A stretch of DNA of 64,000 nt from PHAA01 sp964494735 (lineage in GTDB: Bacteria > Bacillota > Syntrophomonadia > Syntrophomonadales > Syntrophomonadaceae). The notes beneath the pieces are model-generated. The model was not told where the DNA came from. It saw only the letters and a program-made list of their open reading frames with translations, and searched no databases. Shown here piece by piece: positions 51,076 through 61,474 of the stretch (positions are counted from its first letter, which is position 1; the number at the start of each line of letters is the position of its first letter). The translations under genes and the position numbers were made by a program. The stretch spans positions 93,673 through 157,672 of the forward strand of contig CAZBSD010000001.1 in assembly GCA_964494735.1 (NCBI GenBank). Reading direction: 5' to 3'.

Positions 51076-54000
51076 TCATTGATTGTTTACAAATTCTGGG
51101 CTTTCTTCTACCTCAATATCGCGATATATCGAATAACCGGTTCCGGCTGGAATCAGTTTGCCAATGATAACATTCTCCTTAAGGCCAATGAGATTATCCA
51201 CCTTGCCCTTTATGGCCGCCTCGGTCAACACCTTTGTGGTTTCCTGGAACGATGCCGCCGACAGGAAAGAATCTGTGTTAAGTGAAGCCTTGGTTATACC
51301 CAACAACATGGGGGAACATACCGCTGGCAGTCCGCCCTCTTCGACTGTGCGCAGGTTCTCTTCCTCGAAGAATGATATATCTATGAAAGCACCCGGCAAC
51401 ATCGTGGTATCGCCGGAATCCTCTAGCCGTACCTTCTTCAGCATCTGGCGTATCATTATCTCGATGTGTTTGTCACTGATATCCACACCTTGAGAACGGT
51501 ATACCTTTTGTACTTCCTGAAGGATATACCTCTGCACAGCTTGCAAACCCTGTGTCTTCAATATATCGTGAGGATTAAGCGGTCCTTCCGTAAGGGCATC
51601 ACCAATTTCCACCATGTCCCCTTCCCTTATCTTAAGGCGTGAACCATAGTGAACTGGATAAGCTCCGACTATTTCCTCATTTTCACCAAGGACCTCAACT
51701 TCGCGGCGGCCTTTATTTTCACCGAATCGCACCTTGCCGGATGCCTCTGCAACCACTGCCTGCCCTTTGGGCTTGCGGACTTCGAACAGTTCTTCAACCC
51801 GGGGCAGACCGCGGGTAATATCCTCACCAGCTACACCTCCTGTATGGAAGGTGCGCATGGTCAGCTGGGTGCCTGGCTCACCGATGGATTGAGCCGCCAG
51901 GGTTCCGACTGCTTCGCCGATTTCCACATCGTAACCAGTAGCCAGATTACGGCCATAACATTTGGTACAAACTCCATGTTTTGTTTTGCACGTTAGGGTG
52001 GTCCTGATCTTGACCCGTTCGATTCCCAGTTTTTCGATCTGATGGCCTTTATCGTCATCGATCATCTGGTTTTCCTCCACTAAAACCTCACCAGTATTAG
52101 GGTGGAATATTGTATCAACCGATACCCGGCCGATGATTCTCTGGTTGAGCGGCTCTATCAACTGTGAACCTTCCATGATCTTCTCAACCCAGATACCTTC
52201 CACCGACTCGCAATCATTTTCACGCACTATGACATCCTGGGAAACATCTACCAGGCGACGGGTCAGGTAACCCGAGTCAGCCGTGCGCAGAGCGGTGTCG
52301 GCCAAACCCTTGCGGGCACCGTGAGTCGAGATGAAGTACTCCAGTACTGTCAGACCTTCTCTGAAATTGGCTTTGATGGGCAGATCTATGATCTTTCCGG
52401 AAGGATCGGCCATCAGGCCTCTCATCCCTGCCAATTGGCGTATCTGCTGGAAATTACCGCGGGCCCCTGAGGTTGCCATCATATAAACCGGATTATCTTC
52501 AGAAAGGTGCTTTTTGAGAGCATCGGTAACATCATCGGTAGCTTGGCTCCAAACCTCAACCACCTGGTTATGCCTCTCATCTTCATTGATCAAACCGACC
52601 TGGAAGTCGTTTTCAATGGAATCTACAATCCTATCGGCTTCCGCCAATATCTCGACTTTCTCCAGCGGGGTTTCGAAATCGGTAACTCCTACACTGATGC
52701 CCGCGCGGGTGGAGTATTTATAACCCAGGCGCTTGATTCCGTCCAACATTTCGGCCGTCTTGGCGTTGCCCTCGGAACGATAAGCGTCGTATACAACATT
52801 GCCTAATTTCTTCTTGTCGATGACTTCATTATAATATCCCATACTGGCCGGGATGATCTCATTAAAGATTACCCGTCCCACCGAGGTCTCAACGGTCACT
52901 GTGCCGTCGGCCTGTTCGTTGGAATGGTTCATCTCTCCAATTGTCTTGTGAGGCATCCTCATCCTGACCTTGATAGGGTCATGCAGACCGATCCCACTCA
53001 TCTCGTAAGCCATCTGGGCCTCGGCGGTTGAGCTGAATGCCCTAACCGGATGTTTGCCGTCCGTCTTTGGATCCATGTAGGTCAGGTAGTAAATACCAAT
53101 GACTATGTCCTGCGTCGGCGTACAGACTGGTTTACCGTCCTTGGGATTCAAGATATTATTGCTGGCCAACATCAAAAGGCGGCATTCCGCCTGAGCCTCA
53201 GCGGAAAGCGGTACGTGTACCGCCATCTGATCACCGTCAAAGTCAGCATTATAAGCGGTACAGACCAAGGGGTGCAGTTGCAAAGCCCGGCCTTCTACCA
53301 AAACTGGCTCGAATGCTTGGATACCTAGTCGATGCAGGGTTGGGGCCCGGTTTAACAGTACCGGGTGTTCCTTGATAACTCCGTCGAGGATATCCCAGAC
53401 TTCCTCTCGCCCTCTTTCCACCATCTTCTTGGCGCTCTTGATGTTGGAGGCTATGCCTCGGTCAACCAGTTTTTTCATCACAAAAGGCTTAAACAGTTCC
53501 AGTGCCATCTCTTTAGGCAGACCACATTGGTGCATCTTCAACTGGGGACCGGCCACAATTACCGAACGGCCAGAGTAATCCACCCTCTTACCAAGCAGGT
53601 TCTGGCGGAAACGGCCTTGTTTGCCTTTTAGCATATCGCTAAGCGACTTAAGCGGGCGGTTGCCTGGGCCGGTTACTGGTCTGCCTCGGCGCCCGTTGTC
53701 TATCAGAGCGTCGACGGCCTCCTGCAGCATGCGCTTTTCATTCCTGACTATGATGTCAGGCGCTCCCAAGTCCAATAGGCGTTTGAGGCGGTTGTTGCGG
53801 TTGATCACCCGGCGGTAGAGATCGTTCAAATCGGAGGTGGCGAAACGTCCTCCGTCGAGCTGAACCATGGGGCGCAATTCCGGTGGTATCACCGGTAGGA
53901 CATCCAGAATCATCCATTCTGGATCATTGGTGGACAACCGGAAAGACTCAGTTACCTCCAAACGCTTAATGGCACGGCCTTTTCTCTGCCCGGTAGTGGT

Positions 54001-54636
54001 ATTGACCTCTTCCTTCAGCTCTTGGGACATCGTCTCCAGGTCTACTTCCATCAACAACTCTTTCACCGCTTCCGCTCCGATTGAAGCGATGAAGGCGTCA
54101 CCATATCTCTCGCGATTATCCCGGTATTCCCGTTCGTTTAAGAGCTGTTTCTTGAGCAATGGCGTATCACCCGGGTCTATAACAATATAATTTACAAAGT
54201 AAATAACCTTTTCCAGAACCTTGGGAGACATGTCCAATAGCAAACCCATCCGACTGGGAATGCCTTTAAGATACCAGATATGGCAGACCGGGGCAGCCAA
54301 CTCGATATGGCCCATACGCTCTCTGCGTACCTTGGAGGTGGTCACCTCGACTCCACATCGGTCACAGACTATACCACGATGACGAACCCGTTTATACTTG
54401 CCACAATGACATTCCCAGTCTTTTACCGGGCCGAATATCTTTTCGCAAAACAGCCCTTCTTTCTCAGGACGCAGGGTTCTGTAGTTAATGGTTTCAGGTT
54501 TTTTAACTTCTCCGCTGCTCCACGAGCGTATTTGTTCCGGAGAGGCCAGGGATATTTTGATCCGCTCAAAATTATTTATGTCTGACAAATCGTACTCTCC
54601 CTTCCAGGCATGCTGTATATCTTTCACCAGCAGCAA
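51076..54636 (-). CDS. rpoC: RNA polymerase beta' subunit
   Basis: 1186 residues, full length. N-terminal zinc site with Cys76, 78, 91 and 94; the catalytic NADFDGDQM motif with three Asp is intact in the middle, and the second zinc site and C-terminal RLEDSGDTTMLPGAF region follow. It lies 15 bases after rpoB. Confidence 0.97.
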   Translation of the reverse strand: MLLVKDIQHAWKGEYDLSDINNFERIKISLASPEQIRSWSSGEVKKPETINYRTLRPEKEGLFCEKIFGPVKDWECHCGKYKRVRHRGIVCDRCGVEVTTSKVRRERMGHIELAAPVCHIWYLKGIPSRMGLLLDMSPKVLEKVIYFVNYIVIDPGDTPLLKKQLLNEREYRDNRERYGDAFIASIGAEAVKELLMEVDLETMSQELKEEVNTTTGQRKGRAIKRLEVTESFRLSTNDPEWMILDVLPVIPPELRPMVQLDGGRFATSDLNDLYRRVINRNNRLKRLLDLGAPDIIVRNEKRMLQEAVDALIDNGRRGRPVTGPGNRPLKSLSDMLKGKQGRFRQNLLGKRVDYSGRSVIVAGPQLKMHQCGLPKEMALELFKPFVMKKLVDRGIASNIKSAKKMVERGREEVWDILDGVIKEHPVLLNRAPTLHRLGIQAFEPVLVEGRALQLHPLVCTAYNADFDGDQMAVHVPLSAEAQAECRLLMLASNNILNPKDGKPVCTPTQDIVIGIYYLTYMDPKTDGKHPVRAFSSTAEAQMAYEMSGIGLHDPIKVRMRMPHKTIGEMNHSNEQADGTVTVETSVGRVIFNEIIPASMGYYNEVIDKKKLGNVVYDAYRSEGNAKTAEMLDGIKRLGYKYSTRAGISVGVTDFETPLEKVEILAEADRIVDSIENDFQVGLINEDERHNQVVEVWSQATDDVTDALKKHLSEDNPVYMMATSGARGNFQQIRQLAGMRGLMADPSGKIIDLPIKANFREGLTVLEYFISTHGARKGLADTALRTADSGYLTRRLVDVSQDVIVRENDCESVEGIWVEKIMEGSQLIEPLNQRIIGRVSVDTIFHPNTGEVLVEENQMIDDDKGHQIEKLGIERVKIRTTLTCKTKHGVCTKCYGRNLATGYDVEIGEAVGTLAAQSIGEPGTQLTMRTFHTGGVAGEDITRGLPRVEELFEVRKPKGQAVVAEASGKVRFGENKGRREVEVLGENEEIVGAYPVHYGSRLKIREGDMVEIGDALTEGPLNPHDILKTQGLQAVQRYILQEVQKVYRSQGVDISDKHIEIMIRQMLKKVRLEDSGDTTMLPGAFIDISFFEEENLRTVEEGGLPAVCSPMLLGITKASLNTDSFLSAASFQETTKVLTEAAIKGKVDNLIGLKENVIIGKLIPAGTGYSIYRDIEVEESPEFVNNQ

Positions 54637-54651
54637 TGAATGGCATTATAC

Positions 54652-57600
54652 CTAATCGATCACGTCGTCCAGTTCGCTCTCATCCAGGTCTGTTTCCTCG
54701 TCTTCTTCCGCTACTCCGTAATCCTCATTCTCAATCTGTTGGCCCAAGGCCTTGCCCACATTGCCTCCAGCAGTGAAGGCTACTTCCGGCAATTCCATGC
54801 CTAACTCACGAGCCTTTTCCTGTTCATTAATATCCAGGTCGTCATCCCTGATGAGGATCTCACTATTGTCTGCTCCCAACATCCTTATATCTAAGGCCAG
54901 GCTCTGCAGTTCCTTAATAAGTACTTTGAATCCTTCCGGAACACCTGGTTCTGGGATATTGTCTCCCTTTACGATCGATTCGTACGTCTTCAGACGTCCG
55001 ACCACATCGTCGGATTTCACCGTTAATATCTCCTGCAGGGTGTACGCCGCTCCATAGGCTTCCAGTGCCCATACCTCCATTTCACCGAAACGCTGTCCGC
55101 CGAACTGAGCTTTACCCCCCAGCGGCTGCTGGGTTACCAGGGAATATGGACCGATGGAACGGGCGTGTATTTTGTCATCGACCAGATGAGCCAGTTTCAG
55201 CATATAGACATAGCCCACCGTAACCTCATGGTCGAACGATTCACCGGTGCGGCCATCTCTTAGACGAGCCTTACCGTTCATGGGGATATTGGCTTCTATT
55301 CGCAATTGATTTATATCATCCTCGTTAGCCCCGTCGAAAATCGGGGTAGCTATTTTATAACCAAGTTCTTTTGCCACCCATCCCATATGGCATTCCAGTA
55401 TCTGTCCGATGTTCATACGGGATGGAACACCTAGTGGATTCAATACTATTTGTACTGGGGTACCATCATCCAGGAAGGGCATATCCTCCTCAGGAAGTAT
55501 CCTGGAGATAACCCCCTTGTTTCCATGACGCCCGGCCATCTTGTCCCCTTCGGAGATCTTTCGTTTTTGGGCAATATAAACCCGTACCAAGCGGTTTACG
55601 CCCGGTGGCAGTTCATCCCCGTTTTCCCGTGAGAAACGTTTTACTGCCACGATCTTGCCAGCTTCACCGTGGGGAACCCGTAAGGAGGAATCTCTGACTT
55701 CTCTGGCCTTCTCTCCGAATATAGCTCGCAGCAGGCGTTCCTCCGGGGTCAATTCAGTCTCACCTTTGGGGGTTACCTTGCCTACCAGGATATCATCCGG
55801 TCTAACCTCGGCCCCCACCCGGATTACACCCTGATCATCGAGATTCTTAAGCATCTCTTCTGATACGTTGGGAATGTCGCGGGTTATCTCCTCGGGGCCG
55901 AGTTTTGTGTCCCGGGCTTCGCACTCGTATTCCTCGATGTGAATGGAGGTAAAGACATCTTCCTTGACTACCTTTTCAGATATTAGGATGGCGTCCTCAT
56001 AGTTGTACCCTTCCCAGGGCATGAAAGCCACCAGGATATTTCTGCCCAAAGCCAATTCGCCGTTATCGGTACTTGGACCGTCGGCAATTATGGTATCGGC
56101 TTCGATACGCTGTCCCACTTTCACGATGGGGCGTTGATTATAACAGGTCCCCTGGTTGGAGCGCATGAATTTGAGCATCGGATAGGTTACAATTGTGCCA
56201 TCATCGGTCTCCAGAACGATACGGGCGGCGCTGGCTTTTTTGACTACCCCCGCTTTGCGAGCGATGACTACCGCCCCAGAATCCTTGGCTGCTTTGTATT
56301 CCAGTCCCGTCCCCACAATGGGAGAATCAGTCTTTATAACAGGAACTGCTTGCCGCTGCATGTTAGCTCCCATCAAGGCGCGGTTGGCATCATCGTTCTC
56401 CAAAAAGGGAATAAGCGACGTAGCAACACTGAACACCTGCTTGGGAGATACGTCCATATAGTCTACCTGGTTGACCGGCAGTTCGAGTATCTCTTCGAAA
56501 TAACGCACTTCCACCCGATCATCCTTGAAATACCCCTTTTCGTCCAAAGGAGCATTAGCTTGGGCCACGTAATACTCATCTTCTTCGTCAGCAGTCAAAT
56601 ATACAATTTCATTGGTCACCCGACCCGCCTTTTTGTCCACTTTGCGATAAGGGGTCTCGATGAAACCAAAATCATTGACACGGCCAAAAGTTGCCAGCGA
56701 GCCTATTAAGCCGATATTGGGACCTTCAGGAGTTTCTATCGGACATACCCGGCCATAATGTGAATGGTGAACGTCACGGACCTGGAATCCCGCTCTCTCT
56801 CGAGTCAGACCACCCGGACCAAGGGCGCTTAACCTTCTCTTATGAGTAAGTTCCGCCAGCGGGTTGGTCTGGTCCATAAACTGAGATAGCTGCGAACTGC
56901 CAAAGAACTCCTTGACGGCTGCCGTAATTGGCCTGATATTGATCAATACCTGCGGAGTCAATGTCTCCACGTCGTGGATACTCATGCGTTCGCGTACCAC
57001 CCGTTCCATGCGGACCAGACCGGTTCGGAACTGGTTTTGCAACAGTTCACCGATGGAACGCAGCCGGCGATTGCCAAGATGATCTATAACATCGGTTTTA
57101 CCTTCACCGTTGATCAGCTTCAATATATAACCTATGGTTGAGGTTATGTCGTCGATGGTCAAGTAGCGCGTTTCTTCTGGTATGTTTAATCCTAATTTCT
57201 TGTTAACCTTGTACCGTCCCACCACTGCCATATCATACCGCCGGGGGTCAAAGAAGAGGTTTTTCAGTAACTGTTGGGCGGCGTCTTCGGTGGCCATCTC
57301 GCCGGGCCGTAGACGGCGGTAAAACTCGATCAGGGCCTCCTTTTTGTTGGCGGTAGTATCCTTCTCAAGAGTACGTTTGATCGCATCATGGTCATGGTAC
57401 AGTTCCAATATCGCCTCATTGCTCTCAAAGCCAAGGCACCTAAGAAGAACCGTGACAGGTATTTTCCTCGTTTTATCGATGCGGGTATAAATAATCCCGG
57501 CGCTATCCATTTCCAACTCGAACCAGGCTCCGCGGTTGGGGATAACAGTGGCCCCAAACAACGAATGGCCGGCCAAGTCCAGCTTTTCATTGAAATAAAC

Positions 57601-58026
57601 CCCTGGTGATTTTACTAATTGACTGACCACTACCCGCTCAGCGCCATTTATAATGAATGTACCGTTTTCGGTCATCAACGGCAAGTCGCCCATATATACT
57701 TCGGACTCTTTGATCTCACCGTTTTCCTTGTCGGTCAGGCGCACCTTCAACTTCAGCGGTGCCTGATAACTGACGTCACGCTCCTTACACTCCAATACCG
57801 AATACTTGGGTTCGCCGCGGCTGTATTCGACAAAGTCCAGTTCCAGGTTGCCACTAAAATCAGAGATAGGAAAGACCTCTTGCAGCGCCGTACGTAAGCC
57901 TTCATTTAAAAACCACTCGAAAGAACTCAATTGAATTTGGATCAAATTGGGCAGCTCTATTACCTCTTTGATCTGAGAATAAGTGAGCCTCTCAGTACTC
58001 CCATATCGTTCAATATGAGCCATCAA
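54652..58026 (-). CDS. rpoB: RNA polymerase beta subunit
   Basis: 1124 residues, full length. The rifampicin-region FFGSSQLSQFMDQTNPLAELTHKRRLSALGPGG (split over residues about 370-405) is wild type in the residues I can compare. The C-terminal tail is acidic (EEDEETDLDESELDD). A strong promoter lies about 30-60 bases upstream of the ATG region at 58026. Confidence 0.97.
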   Translation of the reverse strand: MMAHIERYGSTERLTYSQIKEVIELPNLIQIQLSSFEWFLNEGLRTALQEVFPISDFSGNLELDFVEYSRGEPKYSVLECKERDVSYQAPLKLKVRLTDKENGEIKESEVYMGDLPLMTENGTFIINGAERVVVSQLVKSPGVYFNEKLDLAGHSLFGATVIPNRGAWFELEMDSAGIIYTRIDKTRKIPVTVLLRCLGFESNEAILELYHDHDAIKRTLEKDTTANKKEALIEFYRRLRPGEMATEDAAQQLLKNLFFDPRRYDMAVVGRYKVNKKLGLNIPEETRYLTIDDITSTIGYILKLINGEGKTDVIDHLGNRRLRSIGELLQNQFRTGLVRMERVVRERMSIHDVETLTPQVLINIRPITAAVKEFFGSSQLSQFMDQTNPLAELTHKRRLSALGPGGLTRERAGFQVRDVHHSHYGRVCPIETPEGPNIGLIGSLATFGRVNDFGFIETPYRKVDKKAGRVTNEIVYLTADEEDEYYVAQANAPLDEKGYFKDDRVEVRYFEEILELPVNQVDYMDVSPKQVFSVATSLIPFLENDDANRALMGANMQRQAVPVIKTDSPIVGTGLEYKAAKDSGAVVIARKAGVVKKASAARIVLETDDGTIVTYPMLKFMRSNQGTCYNQRPIVKVGQRIEADTIIADGPSTDNGELALGRNILVAFMPWEGYNYEDAILISEKVVKEDVFTSIHIEEYECEARDTKLGPEEITRDIPNVSEEMLKNLDDQGVIRVGAEVRPDDILVGKVTPKGETELTPEERLLRAIFGEKAREVRDSSLRVPHGEAGKIVAVKRFSRENGDELPPGVNRLVRVYIAQKRKISEGDKMAGRHGNKGVISRILPEEDMPFLDDGTPVQIVLNPLGVPSRMNIGQILECHMGWVAKELGYKIATPIFDGANEDDINQLRIEANIPMNGKARLRDGRTGESFDHEVTVGYVYMLKLAHLVDDKIHARSIGPYSLVTQQPLGGKAQFGGQRFGEMEVWALEAYGAAYTLQEILTVKSDDVVGRLKTYESIVKGDNIPEPGVPEGFKVLIKELQSLALDIRMLGADNSEILIRDDDLDINEQEKARELGMELPEVAFTAGGNVGKALGQQIENEDYGVAEEDEETDLDESELDDVID

Positions 58027-58056
58027 ACCACCCCTTTACATAATTCGCGAACGTGT

Positions 58057-58085
58057 TAAAAGCGGGGCCAACCTGAAACCTCGCT
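58057..58085. other. rpoB leader sequence
   Basis: AAAGCGAGGTTT and AACCTCGCTTTT (about 58057-58091) make an inverted repeat in the rpoB leader; it could be a control hairpin. No T-run on the minus strand. Confidence 0.3.
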
Positions 58086-58156
58086 TTTAATGGAAAACCT
58101 ATATTTCTGAGCGCACAGCATTCATTACCATAATAATATTTTGATGGCAATTATTA

Positions 58157-58185
58157 ATGCTAGCACAACCATTTTTGGTAGTCAA
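58157..58185 (-). promoter_or_regulatory. rpoBC promoter
   Basis: TTGACT (58180-58185) and TAGCAT (58157-58162) on the minus strand, 17 bases apart, giving rpoB-rpoC their own transcription start. Confidence 0.7.
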
Positions 58186-58235
58186 GGAACCTGCTAATAT
58201 TTTTCCATCTATTGCTCTGATTCGTCCAGCTCCTT

Positions 58236-58892
58236 CTATTTGGGTTCTTTCTGATCGGATTGATCCTTCGGCGGAATCGCATAGTTTTCGGCTATTATCG
58301 CTTCCGCACTTTTCACCCGGCGATAGAATATGAAGACCGCCAGAAACAAACCTATGGCTACTATCCCGATTCCCATCATCAGTCCATCTATGCGCACTAC
58401 TTTCAGGAGAACCCCCTCACCAGCCAGGTCAGTACCTCGGGGGAAAATCCAACTTGAAATCAAATCATTGCGTTGGTCAGCGGTACTGGTTAATATCAGC
58501 CCGGGGACCTCTATGGTCAATTTCAACTCATTGGTCCCGGCTATCTTTTCAAACCAATCCTGATCCGATTCGAGATCGGCTTTGATCTCAGTGAGACTAT
58601 ATAATATGTTCTTGTTTTCGGTTATTAAAAAGGGAAGGCCATCCTTGTGGGATTGATAACTGGACCATCCCTTGATATCTCTTTGGAAAATCCACTCATT
58701 ACCCTCCTGAGCATGGCTCCAGGTTTTATCGGTCGGGGCCTCGGTAATTTGAACTGGAACTCTTACCTCTTCCCGCAGATCTCCGGTTTCCATCCAATTC
58801 AGCTGCCACTTAATCGAACCGGCAGCCTGACAGGGCAGAACCCAAGCCAGTACCAGCATTAGGCAGGTCAGGCATAAAAAGTGTTTTCTCAA
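58236..58892 (-). CDS. Membrane-anchored protein of unknown function between rplL and rpoB
   Basis: 218 residues. Signal peptide at 1-24, an exported beta-rich domain, then one membrane helix around 168-192 (GIGIVAIGLFLAVFIFY) and a charged cytoplasmic tail. I do not recognise the family. In many Firmicutes a methyltransferase gene occupies the rplL-rpoB gap, so this one is unusual. TTG start with AAAGGGG 9 bases before. It lies between the rplL terminator and the rpoB promoter, so its transcription is probably its own. Confidence 0.65.
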   Translation of the reverse strand: MRKHFLCLTCLMLVLAWVLPCQAAGSIKWQLNWMETGDLREEVRVPVQITEAPTDKTWSHAQEGNEWIFQRDIKGWSSYQSHKDGLPFLITENKNILYSLTEIKADLESDQDWFEKIAGTNELKLTIEVPGLILTSTADQRNDLISSWIFPRGTDLAGEGVLLKVVRIDGLMMGIGIVAIGLFLAVFIFYRRVKSAEAIIAENYAIPPKDQSDQKEPK

Positions 58893-58955
58893 TGTAATTG
58901 TCCCCTTTCTATCCCGCTTTATACCTCATCATATATTAAATGCCCTGCTTTTTCC

Positions 58956-58983
58956 ATAAAAAAAGAGGAGCTCAGCGCTCCTC
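58956..58983 (-). terminator. Terminator of rplJ-rplL
   Basis: GAGGAGC and GCTCCTC form a 7-bp stem, followed by seven T on the minus strand, 22 bases after the rplL stop. Confidence 0.88.
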
Positions 58984-59004
58984 GTGGTTTCGTGTATCGG
59001 CCAA

Positions 59005-59379
59005 CTATTTAATCTCTACGCTTGCTCCGGCTTCTTCCAACTTGGCCTTAATGTCATTGGCTTCTTCCTTGGTGATCTTTTCTTTGACGGGCTTGGGAGC
59101 CTCGTCAACCAAAGCCTTGGCTTCCTTGAGACCCAATGCTGTCAACTCCCTAACCACCTTGATCACGTTGATCTTTTTATCACCGGAGCCGGTAAGGATT
59201 ACGTCAAACTCGGTCTGCTCTTCCACCTGAGCAGCCGCCGCAGGTGCAGCAGCGGCAGCGACAGCCACAGGAGCGGCCGCGCTAACCCCAAAAGTCTCTT
59301 CCAATTCCTTGACCAATTCAGATAGCTCAAGCACCGTGAGCCCTTTGACGATTTCGATTACTTCCTGTACTTTACTCAT
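59005..59379 (-). CDS. rplL: 50S ribosomal protein L7/L12
   Basis: 124 residues: N-terminal dimer helix, Ala-rich hinge (AAPVAVAAAAAPAAAAQ), and C-terminal factor-binding domain. It forms the stalk that recruits EF-Tu and EF-G. It follows rplJ by 91 bases. Confidence 0.96.
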   Translation of the reverse strand: MSKVQEVIEIVKGLTVLELSELVKELEETFGVSAAAPVAVAAAAAPAAAAQVEEQTEFDVILTGSGDKKINVIKVVRELTALGLKEAKALVDEAPKPVKEKITKEEANDIKAKLEEAGASVEIK

Positions 59380-59470
59380 TAATAGTAAACCTCCCTATTC
59401 ATTCTTTTAATATGTTATCTCAATAAAATGTCTGTTCCCAATATGCAGCCAATTCCATCAAATCTTTTCT

Positions 59471-59995
59471 CTAGCCGGCTTGTTTTTGTTCACGGATACC
59501 GTCTAAGGCCCTTACCAGTCCGGTCAGGTTTGCATTCAACACCCGTACGAACGAGGTAATCGGCGCCTGCATAGTGCCTACTACCTGTGCCAGCAGAACC
59601 TCACGGGACGGCAGGTTGGCTAATTCCTTCACCCCATCGGCAGATAGATATTTGCCTTCCAATATTCCCATTTTTACTTCTATCTGTTTATTGGCACGGG
59701 CAAATTCGGTTATGGTCTTGGCCGGACCTACCGGGTCGTCATTGCTGAATATTACAGCATTGGGCCCCGTGATCCGGGCGGCAATGTCTTCGTAACCGCA
59801 CTGCTGCAAGGCAAAACGAAACATTGTGTTCTTAAGCACCCGGTATTCAACCCCCGGTACCCTCAGGCTGTTCCGCAGTTGCGTAACTTGATCCACATTA
59901 AGGCCTCGGTAATCGGTACAAATCACTAATGTGGCCGCGTCCAATTTTTGCTTAATTTCTTCAACCACCTGTTTCTTCTCATCAATCTTCGCCAT
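59471..59995 (-). CDS. rplJ: 50S ribosomal protein L10
   Basis: 174 residues, full length. It anchors L7/L12 dimers through its C-terminal helix and represses its own operon via the leader upstream. DYRGLNVDQVTQLRNSLR is typical. Confidence 0.96.
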   Translation of the reverse strand: MAKIDEKKQVVEEIKQKLDAATLVICTDYRGLNVDQVTQLRNSLRVPGVEYRVLKNTMFRFALQQCGYEDIAARITGPNAVIFSNDDPVGPAKTITEFARANKQIEVKMGILEGKYLSADGVKELANLPSREVLLAQVVGTMQAPITSFVRVLNANLTGLVRALDGIREQKQAG

Positions 59996-60100
59996 TCATT
60001 TCTCACCCCCTTGACTCGTATTGGTAGTCGTTGGTATAAATCTGAATCCATACCCAACCTGCATGTAACGAATTAAATACTGGTTTGGGGTACTTTCTTG

Positions 60101-60235
60101 ATAAATAAAACGACCCCTGCACTACGCCACGCAGAGGTCTTCATACTGATGTTCCAGCCGGAATCAGTTTCATCCTAATAAACCTCAGCGGGCAATCATA
60201 TTATTAAGGCTTACGCCACCGGCTGTCTACAGTTT
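60101..60235 (-). ncRNA. Ribosomal protein L10 leader
   Basis: On the minus strand GATTCCGGCTGGAACATCAG is followed by GAAGACCTCTGCG. The final stem GACCTCTGC pairs with GCAGGGGTC and TTTTATTT follows, forming an intrinsic terminator at about 60109-60141. This matches the known L10 leader, where L10(L12)4 binding favours termination. It lies in the 265-base gap before rplJ. Confidence 0.75.
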
Positions 60236-60260
60236 TAGTATTCTATTTTTATCCAGTGAT

Positions 60261-60962
60261 TTATTTGTTGGCAGCAATCAATATCAAGGGATTGATCTGG
60301 ATACCAGGCCCCATCGTTGAACAAATATTTACGGAACGCATGTATTGTCCTTTAGCCGCTGCGGGCTTGGCCTTAATAAGAGCTTCGGCGAAGGCGTTCA
60401 GGTTATCCTGAAGTTTATCCTGCTCGAAAGATACCCTGCCAATCGGCACATGTACGATAGATGTCTTGTCGACCCGGAATTCAATACGTCCCGCTTTGAG
60501 TTCCTTGATAGTACGCTCGATATCAAAGGTTACTGTCCCTGCCTTAGGATTGGGCATTAAACCCCTGGGTCCCAAAATCTTTCCCAGTCTACCAACTACC
60601 GACATCATGTCGGGGGTAGCTACTGCTACGTCGAAATCGAACCAGCCTCCCTGTATCCTTTCGGCCAGGTCCTCGGCACCTACATAATCGGCGCCAGACT
60701 GTTCAGCTTCCTTCAACTTTTCACCCTTGGCAAATACCAGTACTTTAAGAGTCTTGCCGGTTCCATGGGGCAAGCTCACCGTGCCTCTGACTTGCTGGTC
60801 CGCATGACGCGGATCTACTCCCAGTTTGATATGAGCTTCAACCGTCTCATCAAATTTGGCAATGGCGATTTCTTTGACCAGCTTGATAGCTTCTGTCGGT
60901 TCGTACAATTTGCTGTGGTCTACCTTGGCGAACGCCTCTTTATATGCTTTTCCTCTTCTCAC
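60261..60962 (-). CDS. rplA: 50S ribosomal protein L1
   Basis: 233 residues, full length, with the two-domain L1 fold (VDPRHADQQVRGTVSLPHGTGK). It forms the mobile stalk by the E site and represses its operon in other bacteria. It follows rplK by 74 bases. Confidence 0.96.
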   Translation of the reverse strand: MRRGKAYKEAFAKVDHSKLYEPTEAIKLVKEIAIAKFDETVEAHIKLGVDPRHADQQVRGTVSLPHGTGKTLKVLVFAKGEKLKEAEQSGADYVGAEDLAERIQGGWFDFDVAVATPDMMSVVGRLGKILGPRGLMPNPKAGTVTFDIERTIKELKAGRIEFRVDKTSIVHVPIGRVSFEQDKLQDNLNAFAEALIKAKPAAAKGQYMRSVNICSTMGPGIQINPLILIAANK

Positions 60963-61036
60963 TATTAATCCTCCCTGTGGTCAAACGGATGTCAATCCTC
61001 CCACTTTTATCATGATCAACTTTGCCTAGATTAGCC

Positions 61037-61462
61037 TCAGTCTACAATTACCAGACCCATACTGCGTGCCGTCCCTTCGATCATCCTGACTGCAGCATCG
61101 ATGTCGGCCGCGTTCAGATCCGCTTTCTTAGCTTCAGCTATCTCCACCACTTTTGTCCGGGATATCTTGCCGACCTGTTTCTTATTGGGATCGCTGGAAC
61201 CTTTTTCGACGTTGGCTGCTTTTTTCAGAAGATCTGATGCGGGCGGCGATTTGATCTCAAACGTAAAAGAACGGTCTTCATATATGGTTATCTCTACTGG
61301 TACGATGTATCCGGTTTGATTGGCGGTCTTAGCATTGTATTCCTTGCAAAAACCCATTATGTTAACCCCGTGCTGTCCCAGGGCAGGACCTACGGGCGGT
61401 GCCGGAGTCGCTTTGCCAGCGGCTATCTGCAGCTTGACCTTGCCCTTAACCTTTTTTGCCAC
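61037..61462 (-). CDS. rplK: 50S ribosomal protein L11
   Basis: 141 residues, full length. N-terminal domain with GKATPAPPVGPALGQHGVNIMGF, the thiostrepton-region Pro-rich segment; C-terminal domain binds 23S rRNA. It follows nusG by 12 bases. Confidence 0.96.
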   Translation of the reverse strand: MAKKVKGKVKLQIAAGKATPAPPVGPALGQHGVNIMGFCKEYNAKTANQTGYIVPVEITIYEDRSFTFEIKSPPASDLLKKAANVEKGSSDPNKKQVGKISRTKVVEIAEAKKADLNAADIDAAVRMIEGTARSMGLVIVD

Positions 61463-61474
61463 TTTTACACCTCC

